Shown piece after piece: positions 49,257-59,497 of a DNA stretch of 64,000 nucleotides (positions are counted from its first letter, which is position 1; each line of letters begins with the position of its first letter). The stretch spans positions 825,001 through 889,000 of the forward strand of contig NZ_AP019749.1 of the NCBI RefSeq assembly GCF_006740045.1, written 5' to 3'. A program made the position numbers and the translations under genes. Below the pieces are notes generated by a model. It was not told the origin of the DNA. It did no database searches and was given only the letters and a program-made list of their open reading frames with translations. This DNA is from Comamonas terrigena NBRC 13299 (lineage in GTDB: Bacteria > Pseudomonadota > Gammaproteobacteria > Burkholderiales > Burkholderiaceae_C).

Positions 49257-49297
49257 GTGCGTCCCAGTTATTGGGGTTACCTGTACGCAAAGAAATC

Positions 49298-49374
49298 TGG
49301 CAGGGGAAGAAGGATTCGAACCTTCGCATGCCGGAATCAAAATCCGGTGCCTTAACCAACTTGGCGACTCCCCT
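49298..49374 (-). tRNA. tRNA-Gln (anticodon TTG)
   Basis: On the minus strand a 77-base cloverleaf: acceptor AGGGGAG paired with TTCCCCT (one G-U), discriminator G, encoded CCA. The anticodon arm is CCGGA-TTTTGAT-TCCGG, giving TTG (Gln). T arm has GGTTCGAATCC. Position between ispE and prs matches many beta- and gammaproteobacteria. Confidence 0.96.
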
Positions 49375-49412
49375 ACACTGGTCTGCTGCTGTTGCAGCAA
49401 ACCGGTAGTTCT

Positions 49413-50273
49413 TTAATCTGCTACCCACTCTTTCAGTGGATGGCGCGGCAGATTCTCGCAAATTCGGATTGTCCAGCTGCATTGCTCTGCAATTGGAAAA
49501 TCCGCTTGCTTTATTTGCGCAAACACTGCACTTCCTGAGCCCGTCATTCTAGCCTGTAAACCGAGCGATTCGAGCCAATTTCTGACTTTTTTCACATCGG
49601 GGCACAAAGCCTCTGCGACAGGCTGCAAGTCGTTGTGACCAAAGTCAAAGTGATTTGCAGCAAAGTCTTCGATTGTAGCATTGTTTGTATCGCGCTGCAG
49701 CAGAGGCGAGGTGAAAATCCCCTTGGTGTCCAAACCGGCGGCCGGCTTGACCACGACAAAGCGGGCGGCAGGCAGAGGATGGGCGGGCGCCAGCGGGGTG
49801 ATGTGCTCACCGATGCCTTGCACCCAGGCATTGTCTCCGCCAATGAAGAACGGGACATCGGCGCCCAGTTGCAGGCCGATGCGCGCCAGGGCGGCGCGGT
49901 TCAGCCCCAGATTCCACAGGCGGTTGAGCGCGATCAGGGTGCTGGCGGCGTCGGACGAGCCGCCGCCCATGCCGGCCTGTGACGGGATGTGCTTGTCCAG
50001 CGCGATGCGGGCGCCTTGTGTGCAGCCCGTGGCCGCTTGCAACGCCCGTGCGGCACGCACGATCAGGTCGTCCGCTGGCAGCGCCGGGGCATCGGCGTTC
50101 AGATCCTGGCGCGTGACGGCGCCGTCGCTGGTTTTTTCAAAATGCAGCCGGTCCTGCCAGTCGATGAGCATGAAGACCGATTGCAGCAGGTGGTAGCCGT
50201 CGGCCCTGCGTCCGGTGATGTGCAGAAACAGGTTGAGCTTGGCCGGTGCGGGCACGTCGTAGAGCGAGTGCAT
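49413..50273 (-). CDS. ispE: 4-diphosphocytidyl-2-C-methyl-D-erythritol kinase
   Basis: GHMP kinase of the non-mevalonate isoprenoid pathway. The 286-residue protein starts YDVPAPAKLNLFLHITGRRADGYH, has the ATP loop PSQAGMGGGSSDAAS near residue 93 and ends with ARMTGSGSAVFA. Length is normal. The downstream part of the gene is less GC-rich than its neighbours (visible around 49480-49680). It probably leads the transcript through tRNA-Gln and prs; lolB lies upstream on the same strand, 53 bp away. Confidence 0.96.
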   Translation of the reverse strand: MHSLYDVPAPAKLNLFLHITGRRADGYHLLQSVFMLIDWQDRLHFEKTSDGAVTRQDLNADAPALPADDLIVRAARALQAATGCTQGARIALDKHIPSQAGMGGGSSDAASTLIALNRLWNLGLNRAALARIGLQLGADVPFFIGGDNAWVQGIGEHITPLAPAHPLPAARFVVVKPAAGLDTKGIFTSPLLQRDTNNATIEDFAANHFDFGHNDLQPVAEALCPDVKKVRNWLESLGLQARMTGSGSAVFAQIKQADFPIAEQCSWTIRICENLPRHPLKEWVAD

Positions 50274-50326
50274 GGGAATCCGAGAGTAGGAAAAAGGATG
50301 GGTGAGGCCGTGCGGTCTCAGCGGTC

Positions 50327-50845
50327 TCAGCGGTCCAGGATCAGGCGCAGGCTGGCGGCCGGTGTGGGGCTGTGGCGTGTGGCAGCAATGCGGCCATCGG
50401 CATAGCGCTCCAGGTCCACGCTCCAGCCGTCGGCTGCCTGGTTCTGGCCCTGCAGCCAGGCAAACAGGGCGGGCACGGGAATGTGGGTGCCCAGGGTGTC
50501 GCGCACCAGTTCATCCAGCGATGCGGAGGTGCGCTGTGTCTGGCCCTGCTGCAGCAAGGCGCTGCCGGGTTGCCAGCTGATCAGGGCCACGCTGGAGCCC
50601 AGCGGGGTGAACAGCTGCAGGCTGCCGGCCTGGGGCGAGCCGCGCAGCTCGAACGAGGCGCTGAAGGACTGCGGGCCGTTGCTGTTCAGCACCGAGTCGT
50701 CCTGCAGCTGCAAGGCCATGCGGCCACTCCAGAACTGGCTGCCGGCATCCGCCGTGCTGCGCGGCGGCGTGCTGCAACCCACCAGCCAGGCGGTGGCGCC
50801 GAGGCCCGCCGCCAACAGCAGCCTGCGGGAAACCGCTTGCGTCAC
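50327..50845 (-). CDS. lolB: Outer-membrane lipoprotein LolB
   Basis: Inserts lipoproteins received from LolA into the outer membrane. The 172-residue protein has a lipobox LVGC at residues 21-24 after the hydrophobic run LLLAAGLGATAWL, so it is a lipoprotein. WSGRMALQLQ, SASFELRGSPQAGSLQLFTPLGSS and LFAWLQGQN are typical. Its first codon overlaps the stop of the TPR gene (ATGA). Order TPR-lolB-ispE is conserved in betaproteobacteria. Confidence 0.92.
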   Translation of the reverse strand: MTQAVSRRLLLAAGLGATAWLVGCSTPPRSTADAGSQFWSGRMALQLQDDSVLNSNGPQSFSASFELRGSPQAGSLQLFTPLGSSVALISWQPGSALLQQGQTQRTSASLDELVRDTLGTHIPVPALFAWLQGQNQAADGWSVDLERYADGRIAATRHSPTPAASLRLILDR

Positions 50846-52611
50846 GGACGCACTCCCAGGCGCTTGAGGGTGGCCCGCAGCGTGTCATTCTGCGGATCGC
50901 GTGCCAGCGCCTGCTGCCAGATGGTGCGGGCACGGGTCTTGTCACCCAGTTGCCACAGCACTTCGCCCAGGTGGGCGGCGATGTCCACATCGTTGCGCAA
51001 GCCATAGGCTTTTTCCAGGATCGCCAGCGCTTCGGTCTTGCGGCCTTGCTGGAATTCCACCCACCCCAGGCTGTCCAGGATGAAGGGGTCATTCGGCGCC
51101 AGGTCTAGCGCCTTCTGGATCAGGGTCTTGGCTTCATCCAGGCGGATGCCGCGTTCCGCGAGGGAGTAGCCCAGCGCGTTGTAGGCATGGTGGTGGGTGG
51201 GCTGGCGTTCGATGACGCCGCGCAGCAGCGCTTCGGCGGTGTCGTACTTGCCGGCCTTGTCGGCCAGGATGGCCGTGTCATAGGCGATGTCGTTGTCTTC
51301 CGGCGACTGGTCCAGCAGGGTGCGCTGCAGCAGGTAGGCCTCTTGCGGCGCACCGGCATCGCGCAGCAGCTGGATTTCGGCGCGGCGCTTGAGCTTTTCC
51401 TGGGCGGGCGAGCGCGTGGGCACGGCGCGGATCAGCGCACGTGCCTGGGGCAGCTGGCCCTGGCGCGCCAGGATGGTGGCGCGCAGGCTTTGCACATTCA
51501 GGATGGCATGGCCGTCCTCGATCTTGTCCAGCCACTGGCTGGCGGCCTTGTCATTGCGCTGCTGCAGCGCGATGCTGGCGTGCATCAGATAGGCCTGGGT
51601 CAGCACGGCCTGGCGGGTGCTGTCGTCGGGCACTTTCTCGGCCAGCGGGATGAACTGGTCCAGCGAACGCTGGGCCGCTTCCGGTTCGCCGTTCTGGAAT
51701 TGCAGGCCGGCCAGGGCCAGCCAGGCATCGGCAAACTCGGGATTTTCGTTGGTAATGATCTCCAGCTGCTCCCGTGCCTGGGCATTGCGTTCATAGCCCA
51801 TCAGCACCCGGGCGTAGGCCATGCGGATGGTGGCGGAAGGCGAATGCTTCAGATAGCCCTGCACCAGCGGCTCGGCTTCGGGCATGTCGGCTTCCATCAG
51901 CTCCAGGGCCAGCAGGGCGGCGGCGCCGTTGTCCGGGGCCATGGCGTGCGACTTGCGCGCGGCGTCCAGTGCCAGTTCCTTTTGCCCGGCGACGATGCGC
52001 AGGTGGCCGACCGTGGCCCAGGCGGCCGGTCCGGTGTCGGGCTTGCGCAGTTCCTTGGCCAGTGCCTGCTCCACCACGGCTGCGGCCAGGGACTTGTCCG
52101 AAACCCGGCTGTACAGCTGGGCAATGGCCAGAAAGGAGGCCGGTTTGGAGGCTGCCGGGGTGAAGGCGATTTCCTGCTGCAGCGGCTGCAGGCTTTCGGA
52201 GACACGGTTCAGTGCCAGCAGCAGTTGCAGCACATAGCGGTTGGCGTCGCGTGACTGGGGGAAGGCGTGTTTCCATTCCTGCGCGGCCGACAGTGCACGG
52301 TCACCGGAGCGCGACTGCAGGCCCAGCTCGGTGGCGCGGCGGTACAGCTGTTCGCTGCCTGACTGGCGCGCCGCTTCCAGCATCAGGGCCATGGCATTGA
52401 CCATGTCGCCCTGGCCTGCGGCCATTTCGCCCACCAGAATTTCGTAGAACAGCTCGGCCGACAGCTCTTCGGCACTGGTTTCGGGCTGGGCTGCGGAGGG
52501 GGCGGCGGCTGCCTTGGGCGTCGCTGGCCGGCCCTGGGCAAGCACGGCGTGCGACCCCAGAAGCAAGGCAAGGGCGAGGGGCAAGTGCAGAGGGCGGAAG
52601 TGAAGCTGCAT
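50842..52611 (-). CDS. TPR-repeat exported protein upstream of lolB
   Basis: A 589-residue protein with a signal peptide (about 1-26, cleavage near VLA/Q), an Ala/Pro-rich linker and then tetratricopeptide repeats over most of its length. Clear examples are HAYNALGYSLAERGIRLDEA, DPFILDSLGWVEFQQGRKTEA and ADAWLALAGLQFQNGEPEA. Probably a periplasmic or membrane-associated scaffold; function is unproven. The ATG at 52611 is followed by basic and hydrophobic residues as expected. It overlaps lolB by 4 bases and is divergent from mutM with 46 bp between. Confidence 0.87.
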   Translation of the reverse strand: MQLHFRPLHLPLALALLLGSHAVLAQGRPATPKAAAAPSAAQPETSAEELSAELFYEILVGEMAAGQGDMVNAMALMLEAARQSGSEQLYRRATELGLQSRSGDRALSAAQEWKHAFPQSRDANRYVLQLLLALNRVSESLQPLQQEIAFTPAASKPASFLAIAQLYSRVSDKSLAAAVVEQALAKELRKPDTGPAAWATVGHLRIVAGQKELALDAARKSHAMAPDNGAAALLALELMEADMPEAEPLVQGYLKHSPSATIRMAYARVLMGYERNAQAREQLEIITNENPEFADAWLALAGLQFQNGEPEAAQRSLDQFIPLAEKVPDDSTRQAVLTQAYLMHASIALQQRNDKAASQWLDKIEDGHAILNVQSLRATILARQGQLPQARALIRAVPTRSPAQEKLKRRAEIQLLRDAGAPQEAYLLQRTLLDQSPEDNDIAYDTAILADKAGKYDTAEALLRGVIERQPTHHHAYNALGYSLAERGIRLDEAKTLIQKALDLAPNDPFILDSLGWVEFQQGRKTEALAILEKAYGLRNDVDIAAHLGEVLWQLGDKTRARTIWQQALARDPQNDTLRATLKRLGVRP

Positions 52612-52657
52612 CGACCCATAATAATCCAAGCCAACACCCCTTTGTCTCTATCTGCCC

Positions 52658-53473
52658 ATGCCTGAATTGCCCGAGGTTGAAGTCACACGCCGCAGCTTTC
52701 GCGATGCCATCGTCGGGGCGCGGGTTCAGAGCGTGCGCATGGGCAAGCCTTTGCGCTGGCCTTTGGGCGTGGAACCCCAGGCATTGGCGGGGCGCGTGGT
52801 GCAGGAGGTGCGCCGCCGCGGCAAGTATCTGTTGGTGGATCTGGACGCCGGCATGCTGCTGCTGCACCTGGGCATGTCGGGCAGCCTGCGTTTTGCGCCA
52901 GAGCAGGGGGCTGCCGGCGTGCACGACCACTTTGACATGCAGACCGACCACGGCATGCTGCGGCTGCACGACCCACGCCGCTTTGGCGCCGTGGTGCATG
53001 TGACCGGCGAGGAAGACCCGCTGGCGCACAAGCTGCTGGATGGCCTGGGCATGGAGCCGCTGGACCCGGCGTCCTTCCGCTTCGAGCGCTTTGCCGCCGG
53101 GCTGCAGTCCAGCCGCACGCCGATCAAGCAGTTGCTGCTTGGGGGCAAACTGGTGGTGGGGGTGGGCAATATCTATGCTTCAGAAGTGCTGTTTCTGGCG
53201 CGCATTGACCCCCAGTTGCCGGCCAGGGACGTTGGTCCGCGCAAGGTGCGGCGCCTGTTTGACGGCATCCGCGAGGTGCTGGCACTGGCCGTGGCCCAGG
53301 GGGGAACGACCTTGCGGGACTTTTCCAGTGCCGACGGCATGCCGGGCCACTTTCAGCTGCAGGCCAAGGTCTATGGGCGCGACGGCCAGCCTTGCGTGGG
53401 CTGCGGCCGGCCGATCCGCATGCTGCGCCAGGGCCAGCGCAGCACCTATTTCTGCGCGCACTGCCAGAAGTAG
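52658..53473 (+). CDS. mutM: Formamidopyrimidine-DNA glycosylase
   Basis: Removes 8-oxoguanine and formamidopyrimidines from DNA and nicks the strand. The 271-residue protein has the catalytic N-terminal PELPEVE (Pro2, Glu3), Lys near 60 (RRRGKYLL), LHDPRRFG and a C-terminal zinc finger CVGCG...CAHCQK. mutM and mutY being neighbours is functionally sensible, since both act in the GO (oxidised guanine) repair pathway. A 176-bp gap to mutY holds three copies of GTCTGGA (53571-53589). Confidence 0.97.
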   Translation: MPELPEVEVTRRSFRDAIVGARVQSVRMGKPLRWPLGVEPQALAGRVVQEVRRRGKYLLVDLDAGMLLLHLGMSGSLRFAPEQGAAGVHDHFDMQTDHGMLRLHDPRRFGAVVHVTGEEDPLAHKLLDGLGMEPLDPASFRFERFAAGLQSSRTPIKQLLLGGKLVVGVGNIYASEVLFLARIDPQLPARDVGPRKVRRLFDGIREVLALAVAQGGTTLRDFSSADGMPGHFQLQAKVYGRDGQPCVGCGRPIRMLRQGQRSTYFCAHCQK

Positions 53474-53649
53474 CCAGTCGCCAGGCGGCTCGGCGGCCGG
53501 AATGGGCCAGCCGCAGCAACCATGCAGCGCTTGTCGCACAATGGCGGCCGCTGCCAGCGCAGTGCCGGAAGTCTGGAGTCTGGAGTCTGCCGGGGCAGGG
53601 TATTCCGCTCCACAGCAGATTGGAAACGCGGTGCTGCGCAGCTGGAGCC

Positions 53650-54792
53650 ATGAATAACGGCAATGCAGCAGGGCACGGTTCTGGTGCCGGAACGCTGCTT
53701 GCCCACACACCTACATTCCCACGCGTGACCACTTCTTCTTTGTCCCTTGCCTCCGCCGTGGTGCAGTGGCAGGCCAGCCATGGCCGCAACCACCTTCCCT
53801 GGCAGCAGACCCGCGATCCCTACCGCGTGTGGCTGTCCGAAATCATGCTGCAGCAGACCCAGGTCACCACGGTGCTGGGCTACTACGAGCGGTTCTTGCA
53901 GCAGTTTCCCGATGTGGCCAGCCTGGCTGCGGCGCATGAGGATGCGGTGCTGGCGCTGTGGAGCGGCCTGGGTTACTACAGCCGGGCGCGCAATCTGCAC
54001 AAATGTGCCCAGGCCGTGGTGCGTGACTTCGGTGGCCAGTTTCCGCGCACTGCGGTGCAGCTGGCCACGCTGCCGGGCATAGGCCGGTCGACGGCCGCTG
54101 CCATTTCCGGTTTTTGCTTTGGGGAACGGGCCGCCATTCTGGATGCCAACGTCAAGCGCGTGCTGACCCGGGTACTGGCGTTTGGCGACGATCTGTCGGT
54201 GGCCCGGAACGAGAAAACCCTGTGGGCCCTGGCCGAAGACCTGCTGCCCACCGGCGACCTGCAGGTTCAGATGCCGCGCTATACCCAGGGCCTGATGGAC
54301 CTGGGTGCCACCGTCTGCCTGCCGCGCAGCCCCAACTGCCTGATCTGCCCTGTGCAGACGCTGTGCAAGGCCGCTGCCCAGGGCAATCCGCAGGACTATC
54401 CGGTCAAGACGCGCAAGACCAAGCGCAGCACGCAGGCCTGGTGGTTGCTGGTGTTGCGGGACGCCGCAGGCCACACCTGGCTGCAGCGCCGCCCGTCCAG
54501 CGGCATCTGGGCCGGCCTGTATGCCCAGCCCGCATGGGAAGCTGCCGTGGATGGGGTGGATGCGGCCATCGCCGGGCTGGGGGCTGTGCAGTCCCGCCAG
54601 GATCTGCCGGCCGTGCTGCATGTGCTGACCCACCGCGATCTGTTCCTGCACCCGGTGGTGGTACAGCTGGCAGGGGATCGCCCTGCGGTGGCTGGTGACT
54701 GGGCTGCGGGCGGCGCGTGGTTCAGCCCGGAGGCATGGCCCGGTCTGGGGTTGCCGGCGCCGGTGCGGCGCTTGCTGGAAAGCCTGGAATAA
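53650..54792 (+). CDS. mutY: A/G-specific adenine glycosylase
   Basis: Removes adenine mispaired with 8-oxoguanine. The 380-residue protein has EIMLQQTQVTTV, the helix-hairpin-helix LPGIGRSTAAAI with catalytic aspartate in DANVKRV, and the [4Fe-4S] cluster motif CLPRSPNCLICPVQTLC. A C-terminal NUDIX-like MutT domain follows (LQRRPSSGIWAGLYAQP). The first 25 residues (MNNGNAAGHGSG...) are not typical; a GTG at 53725 would give a 355-residue protein closer to the family. Confidence 0.94.
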   Translation: MNNGNAAGHGSGAGTLLAHTPTFPRVTTSSLSLASAVVQWQASHGRNHLPWQQTRDPYRVWLSEIMLQQTQVTTVLGYYERFLQQFPDVASLAAAHEDAVLALWSGLGYYSRARNLHKCAQAVVRDFGGQFPRTAVQLATLPGIGRSTAAAISGFCFGERAAILDANVKRVLTRVLAFGDDLSVARNEKTLWALAEDLLPTGDLQVQMPRYTQGLMDLGATVCLPRSPNCLICPVQTLCKAAAQGNPQDYPVKTRKTKRSTQAWWLLVLRDAAGHTWLQRRPSSGIWAGLYAQPAWEAAVDGVDAAIAGLGAVQSRQDLPAVLHVLTHRDLFLHPVVVQLAGDRPAVAGDWAAGGAWFSPEAWPGLGLPAPVRRLLESLE

Positions 54793-54853
54793 GCCGGAGC
54801 GGTGTACGGTGGGTGGCGTGCACGCCGCTGCACGCGACCTGCTGTGCCCATTC

Positions 54854-55723
54854 TCAGTGGCGGCGTTGGTCCATTTCGCGGTGGCGGCGCAGGGTGGTCC
54901 ACTGGCCCAGGTAATGGTTGGCCAGTTGCTCCACCAGATAGACCGAGCGGTGCTGGCCGCCGGTGCAGCCAATGGCCACCGTCACATAGCTGCGGTGGTT
55001 CTGGTTCAGCATGTCCAGCCAGTGGTCCAGAAACTGGATGATGTGGGCCTGCATGCGCTGCACATCGGGTGACTGGCGCAGGTAGTCCATCACGGGCTGG
55101 TCCATGCCGGTCAGGGGGCGCAGCTCCTGCTCATAGTAGGGGTTGGGCAGCATGCGGACGTCAAACACATAGTCGGCATCCACCGGCAGGCCGTGCTTGA
55201 AGCCAAAGGACTGGAACACCAGCGTCATCTGCCCCGGCGGGACCGAAATCAGGCTCTTCACATAGCTTTGCAGCTGGGCGGAGCGCAGATTGCTGGTGTC
55301 GATCACGTGCGCGCTCTCGCGCAGCGGGCCCAGCAGTTCGCGTTCGTCCTCGATGGTTTGCACCAGGGCCAGGCGTGCGCCGTCCGTGTCCTGGCGCGAG
55401 AGCGGGTGGCGGCGGCGGGTTTCGGAAAAGCGGCGCACCAGCGTGCCGGTGGAGGCGTCCAGAAAGATGGAATGCACCACGGCACCACGCGCCTTGAGGG
55501 CGGTCAGTTGCTCGGGCAGCAGCGGCAGGCCCTTGGGGCTGCGCGCGTCCATGGCCACGGCCACCTTGTGCCCATAGCGGCTGGGCTCCAGCTGGGTCAG
55601 CGGGCCCAGCAGCTCGGGCGGGAGGTTGTCCACGCAGTAATAGCCCGCATCTTCCAGTGCGTGCAGGGCAACGGACTTTCCGGAGCCGGACATGCCGGTG
55701 ATGAGTACAACTTCCAGGGCCAT
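54854..55723 (-). CDS. rapZ: RNase adaptor protein RapZ
   Basis: P-loop protein; in E. coli RapZ binds small RNAs GlmY/GlmZ and controls glucosamine-6-phosphate synthase. The 289-residue protein has Walker [18 protein letters not shown] and VDNLPPELL. The C-terminal RNA-binding part contains [25 protein letters not shown] and [11 protein letters not shown]. The ATG at 55723 is the family start. Whether GlmY/GlmZ exist here is unknown. It converges on mutY with 61 bp between and no clear terminator. Confidence 0.94.
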   Translation of the reverse strand: MALEVVLITGMSGSGKSVALHALEDAGYYCVDNLPPELLGPLTQLEPSRYGHKVAVAMDARSPKGLPLLPEQLTALKARGAVVHSIFLDASTGTLVRRFSETRRRHPLSRQDTDGARLALVQTIEDERELLGPLRESAHVIDTSNLRSAQLQSYVKSLISVPPGQMTLVFQSFGFKHGLPVDADYVFDVRMLPNPYYEQELRPLTGMDQPVMDYLRQSPDVQRMQAHIIQFLDHWLDMLNQNHRSYVTVAIGCTGGQHRSVYLVEQLANHYLGQWTTLRRHREMDQRRH

Positions 55724-55762
55724 AGCGCGATACGTCTCCTTACAGCGCTCCACTATAGGCGA

Positions 55763-57418
55763 TCAGCCCACATGGGCCTGGGCCAGCATTTCCCGGGCGT
55801 GTGCCAGCGTGGTGTCGGACAGGCGCTCGCCCCCCAGCATGCGGGCCACTTCCTGGACCCGGGCCTGCTGCTGCACGGGGGTGACCGAGCTGGTGGTGGC
55901 GCTCTTGTCGCGCCGCTTGCTGACCACATAGTGCTGGTCGGCGCAGGCGGCGACCTGGGGCAGGTGGGTGACGGCCAACACCTGGCGGTCGCGGCCCAGG
56001 GCGCGCATCAGCTTGCCCACGGTCTCGGCCACGGCGCCGCCTACGCCGGAGTCCACCTCGTCAAAAATCAGGGTGCCGGCCTGGCCCAGCTGGCTGGTGG
56101 TGACGGCAATCGCCAGCGACAGCCGGGAAAGCTCGCCGCCCGAAGCCACTTTGCCAATCGGGCGCGGTGTGGCGCCCGGGTGACCGGCCACCAGAAACTG
56201 CACGCCATCCAGGCCGCTGGGTGTGGGTTCTTCCAGCTTGTCCAGCTGCACGGCGAATTTGCCGCCCTGCATGCCCAGGCCCTGCATGGCCTGGGTGATG
56301 GCGCGCGAGAGCTTGGGCGCGGCCTTGGCGCGCTGCAGCGACAGGGCGCGTGCGGCGGCCTGGTAGGCCTCGTGTGCCTGCTGTTCCAGCTGGCGCAGCC
56401 GGCCCACATCGACCACGGCATCCAGCTGGCGCAGTTCGTCGCGCCAGGATTGCAGCAGACCGGGCAGCTCTTGCGGCGTGCGCTTGTAGCGGCGGGCCAG
56501 CTGCATCCACAGCGTCAGGCGGCTGTCCAGTTCTGCCAGGCGTTCGGGGTCCAGCTCGGTGCGGCGCAGATAGCTGTGCAGGCTGTGGCGGGCATCGTTG
56601 ACCTGGGCCAGGCTGGAGGCCAGCACATCCGCAATCGCCAGGAATTCGGGCTCCAGGTGTTCCTGGTGCTGGAGCGTGCTGTGGGCGCGGGTCAAGGGGC
56701 TGGTGATGCCTGTTTCATCGTCTTCCAGCAGATGCAGTGTGCCCAGGGCGGTTTCCAGCAGGCTCTGAGCGTGGGACAGGCGGGTGTGCTGGGTGTTCAG
56801 CTCTTCCCATTCATCGGTGCCGGGGCTGAGTTTGTCCAGCTCGCCAATCTGCCACTGCAGGCGTTCACGTTCGCGCTGCAGCGTGTCCTGGGCGGCCAGG
56901 GCATGTTCCAGGTTCTTGTGTGCGGCACGCCAGGCGGTCCAGTGGGCGCGCAGCGATTGGGTGTCCACGCCGGCGTAGGCGTCCAGCAGCTCGCGCACGG
57001 CTTCGGGCCGGGTCAGGCTTTGCCAGGCGTGCTGGCCGTGGATGTCCAGCAGCGCATCGCCCAGGTGGCGCAACTGGGTGGCTGTGGCCGGTGCGCCATT
57101 GATCCAGGCGCGGCTGCGGCCCTGGGCATCGATCACACGGCGCAGCAGCAGGCTGTCTTCCTGGGCAAAGCCGCCTTCGTCCAGCCACTGGGACAGGTGG
57201 GGCGGGCAGTCGAATTCGGCGGTGATGTCGGCCTGGGGCGTGCCTTCGCGCACCACGCCGACATCGGCACGGCTGCCCAGCACCAGCTGCAGGGCGTCGA
57301 TCAGAATGGATTTGCCGGCGCCGGTTTCGCCCGTCAGCACCGTGAAGCCGGCGTGGAGGTCCAGGTCCAGCGCCTGCACGATGACAAAGTCGCGCAGTGC
57401 AATGCGTTTGAGGGCCAT
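55763..57418 (-). CDS. recN: DNA repair protein RecN
   Basis: SMC-like ATPase that acts at DNA double-strand breaks. The 551-residue protein has an N-terminal Walker A GETGAGKSILIDAL, a central coiled coil (about 150-370) and a C-terminal signature VASGGELSRLSLAI with Walker B TLIFDEVDSGVGG. It lies 4 bp from the nadK stop, so the two are probably transcribed together. No SOS (LexA) box was recognised in the short upstream gap. Confidence 0.96.
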   Translation of the reverse strand: MALKRIALRDFVIVQALDLDLHAGFTVLTGETGAGKSILIDALQLVLGSRADVGVVREGTPQADITAEFDCPPHLSQWLDEGGFAQEDSLLLRRVIDAQGRSRAWINGAPATATQLRHLGDALLDIHGQHAWQSLTRPEAVRELLDAYAGVDTQSLRAHWTAWRAAHKNLEHALAAQDTLQRERERLQWQIGELDKLSPGTDEWEELNTQHTRLSHAQSLLETALGTLHLLEDDETGITSPLTRAHSTLQHQEHLEPEFLAIADVLASSLAQVNDARHSLHSYLRRTELDPERLAELDSRLTLWMQLARRYKRTPQELPGLLQSWRDELRQLDAVVDVGRLRQLEQQAHEAYQAAARALSLQRAKAAPKLSRAITQAMQGLGMQGGKFAVQLDKLEEPTPSGLDGVQFLVAGHPGATPRPIGKVASGGELSRLSLAIAVTTSQLGQAGTLIFDEVDSGVGGAVAETVGKLMRALGRDRQVLAVTHLPQVAACADQHYVVSKRRDKSATTSSVTPVQQQARVQEVARMLGGERLSDTTLAHAREMLAQAHVG

Positions 57419-57421
57419 GGC

Positions 57422-58327
57422 TCAGGTGCCCCCTTCGTTCCAGCCCAGTTTCTTGCGCAGCGTGGCGTAGTAGTTCCAGCCCAGGGGATGCAGAAAACGG
57501 ATGCCATGGAGCGCACGGCGCACATAGATGCGGTCTCCGTGGCGCAGCGAGGCCAGCGACTGCATATCGAAATTGGCGCTGATGTCGCGCCCGCCCACCA
57601 CTTCGATCATGACTTCGCCCTGGTCGGGCAGCACGATGGGGCGGTTGGACAGGGTGTGGGGGGCAATGGGGGCCATCACCCAGGCGCCCACGGACGGGTG
57701 CAGCAGCGGACCGCCCACCGACAGCGCATAGGCGGTCGAGCCGGTAGGTGTGGCCACGATCAGGCCGTCGGCACGTTGGTTGGAGACGAAACGGCCATCC
57801 ACCTCCACCCGCAACTCCACCATGCCCGAGGTGCTGCCCCGGTTGACCACCACATCGTTCATGGCCAGGGCCTCGAACACGCATTCATCGCCCCGCATCA
57901 CGCGGGCTTCGATCAGCGGGCGGCTGTCTTCTTCGTAGCAGCCTTCCAGCATGGCTTGCAGCGTGGGTTGGAAGTTCTCATCCAGCGGGATGTCGGTGAC
58001 AAAGCCCAGGCGCCCTTGGTTGATGCCGATCAGCGGCGTGCCGTAGCGTGACAGGTGGCGGCTGACGCCCAGCATGGTGCCGTCGCCACCCATGACCAGG
58101 GCCAGATCGCAGGCTTGCCCCAGGGCGTCCACATCCAGACTGCGGTACTGTGCGGGCAGACCCATGTGCAAGGCGGTCTCGGCTTCCACAATCACTTCAC
58201 AGCCCTGCGTGGTCAGAAAAGCTGCAATATCTTCCAGGGCCTGGCGCGGGCTGTCCTGGGGAAGGCCCGTGGGGGAAGCGACACGGTACTTTCCGATCAG
58301 GGCTACATGGCGAAACTTGGACGTCAT
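57422..58327 (-). CDS. nadK: NAD kinase
   Basis: Makes NADP from NAD and ATP. The 301-residue protein has the [12 protein letters not shown] motif near residue 76, [15 protein letters not shown] and [20 protein letters not shown], with [16 protein letters not shown] near 195. It is divergent from hrcA, with only 29 bp between start codons, so both promoters must overlap coding sequence. It is first of the nadK-recN pair. Confidence 0.96.
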   Translation of the reverse strand: MTSKFRHVALIGKYRVASPTGLPQDSPRQALEDIAAFLTTQGCEVIVEAETALHMGLPAQYRSLDVDALGQACDLALVMGGDGTMLGVSRHLSRYGTPLIGINQGRLGFVTDIPLDENFQPTLQAMLEGCYEEDSRPLIEARVMRGDECVFEALAMNDVVVNRGSTSGMVELRVEVDGRFVSNQRADGLIVATPTGSTAYALSVGGPLLHPSVGAWVMAPIAPHTLSNRPIVLPDQGEVMIEVVGGRDISANFDMQSLASLRHGDRIYVRRALHGIRFLHPLGWNYYATLRKKLGWNEGGT

Positions 58328-58356
58328 AAGGGAAATTACATCATTAAAATCGTTCC

Positions 58357-59364
58357 ATGCTCGATGATCGTTCCAAGTTGTTGTTGAAAGCGCTGGTCGA
58401 GCGCTACATTGCAGACGGCCAGCCTGTGGGGTCGCGCACGTTGTCGCGCGCCTCCGGCCTGGAACTGTCGCCGGCCACCATCCGCAATGTGATGGCGGAT
58501 CTGGAGGAACTGGGCCTGATCGTCAGCCCCCACACCTCCGCAGGCCGCGTGCCCACCGCCAAGGGCTACCGGCTGTTTGTGGACACCATGCTGACCGTGA
58601 GCCGCGACATGCTGCCTGCGCAGGAACTGGTGCCCGAACAACCGCAGAAGGTGATTGCGAACGCCGCCAACATGCTGTCCAGCCTGTCGCAGTTTGTCGG
58701 CGTGGTGATGGCGCCGCGGCGCAGCTCGGTGTTCAAGCACATCGAGTTCGTGAAGCTGTCCGAGCGGCGGGTGCTGGTCATCATCGTGTCGCCGGAAGGC
58801 GATGTGCAGAACCGCGTCATCTTCACCGACCATGATTTCTCCGGCTCGCAACTGCTGGAAGCATCCAACTTCCTGAACGCGCACTACGCCGGTCTGGCCA
58901 TCGAGCAGGTGCGCGAGCGCATGCAGTCCGAAGTGGAGCGCCTGCGCACCGAAGTGGCCAATCTGATGCAGGCGGCGGTCAATGTCAGCGCCGAGGCCAT
59001 GAACCCCCAGCCCCAGGAGCAGGTCATCATCTCGGGCGAGCGCAATCTGCTGTCGGTGAGCGACTTCTCCAGCGACATGGGCAATCTGCGCAAGGCGTTC
59101 GACCTGTTCGAGCAAAAGACCCAGATCCTGCGGCTGCTGGATTTCTCCAGCCAGGCCGAAGGTGTGCGCATCTTCATTGGTGGAGAAAGCCAGGTCGTGC
59201 CTTTCGAAGAGCTGTCCGTGGTCAGCGCCCCTTACGAGGTCGATGGCCAGATTGTGGGCACGCTGGGCGTGATCGGCCCCACACGCATGCACTACGACCG
59301 GATGATCCAGATCGTGGACATCACCTCCAAGCTGGTCACCAATGCGCTGAGCAGCCGGCGCTAA
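58357..59364 (+). CDS. hrcA: Heat-inducible transcription repressor HrcA
   Basis: Represses groE and dnaK operons by binding CIRCE elements; GroEL controls its activity. The 335-residue protein has the N-terminal winged helix ([61 protein letters not shown]). [13 protein letters not shown] [18 protein letters not shown] and [12 protein letters not shown] follow in the C-terminal part. No CIRCE repeat is present in the 29-bp gap before the start, so it does not look self-regulated here. A tRNA gene follows by 42 bp. Confidence 0.96.
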   Translation: MLDDRSKLLLKALVERYIADGQPVGSRTLSRASGLELSPATIRNVMADLEELGLIVSPHTSAGRVPTAKGYRLFVDTMLTVSRDMLPAQELVPEQPQKVIANAANMLSSLSQFVGVVMAPRRSSVFKHIEFVKLSERRVLVIIVSPEGDVQNRVIFTDHDFSGSQLLEASNFLNAHYAGLAIEQVRERMQSEVERLRTEVANLMQAAVNVSAEAMNPQPQEQVIISGERNLLSVSDFSSDMGNLRKAFDLFEQKTQILRLLDFSSQAEGVRIFIGGESQVVPFEELSVVSAPYEVDGQIVGTLGVIGPTRMHYDRMIQIVDITSKLVTNALSSRR

Positions 59365-59406
59365 GCCGTTACAATGCGTGCGCCCTGCCATGCGCCGGGC
59401 TGGCAA

Positions 59407-59483
59407 GGGGCGTTAGCTCAGTTGGTTAGAGCAGAGGACTCATAATCCTTTGGTCGCGGGTTCAAGTCCCTCACGCCCTACCA
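59407..59483 (+). tRNA. tRNA with CAU anticodon (Ile2 likely, or elongator Met)
   Basis: A 77-base cloverleaf with encoded CCA: acceptor GGGGCGT/ACGCCCT, anticodon loop CTCATAA, discriminator A. The variable and T-arm region TTGGTCGC-GGTTCAAGTCC closely resembles E. coli tRNA-Ile2 (ileX), whose C34 is changed to lysidine by TilS. Automatic callers will label it Met. It is not an initiator, because it lacks the mismatch at the acceptor end and the three G-C pairs. Confidence 0.85.
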
Positions 59484-59497
59484 GTATTTATAAGGAA

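Noticed and set aside
53571..53589. Three GTCTGGA units before mutY
   Set aside because: Short tandem slip in a gap; it lies outside the likely mutY coding sequence and has no visible role.
58328..58356. CIRCE element expected near hrcA
   Set aside because: No TTAGCACTC-N9-GAGTGCTAA in the 29-bp gap, and none in the nearby coding ends.
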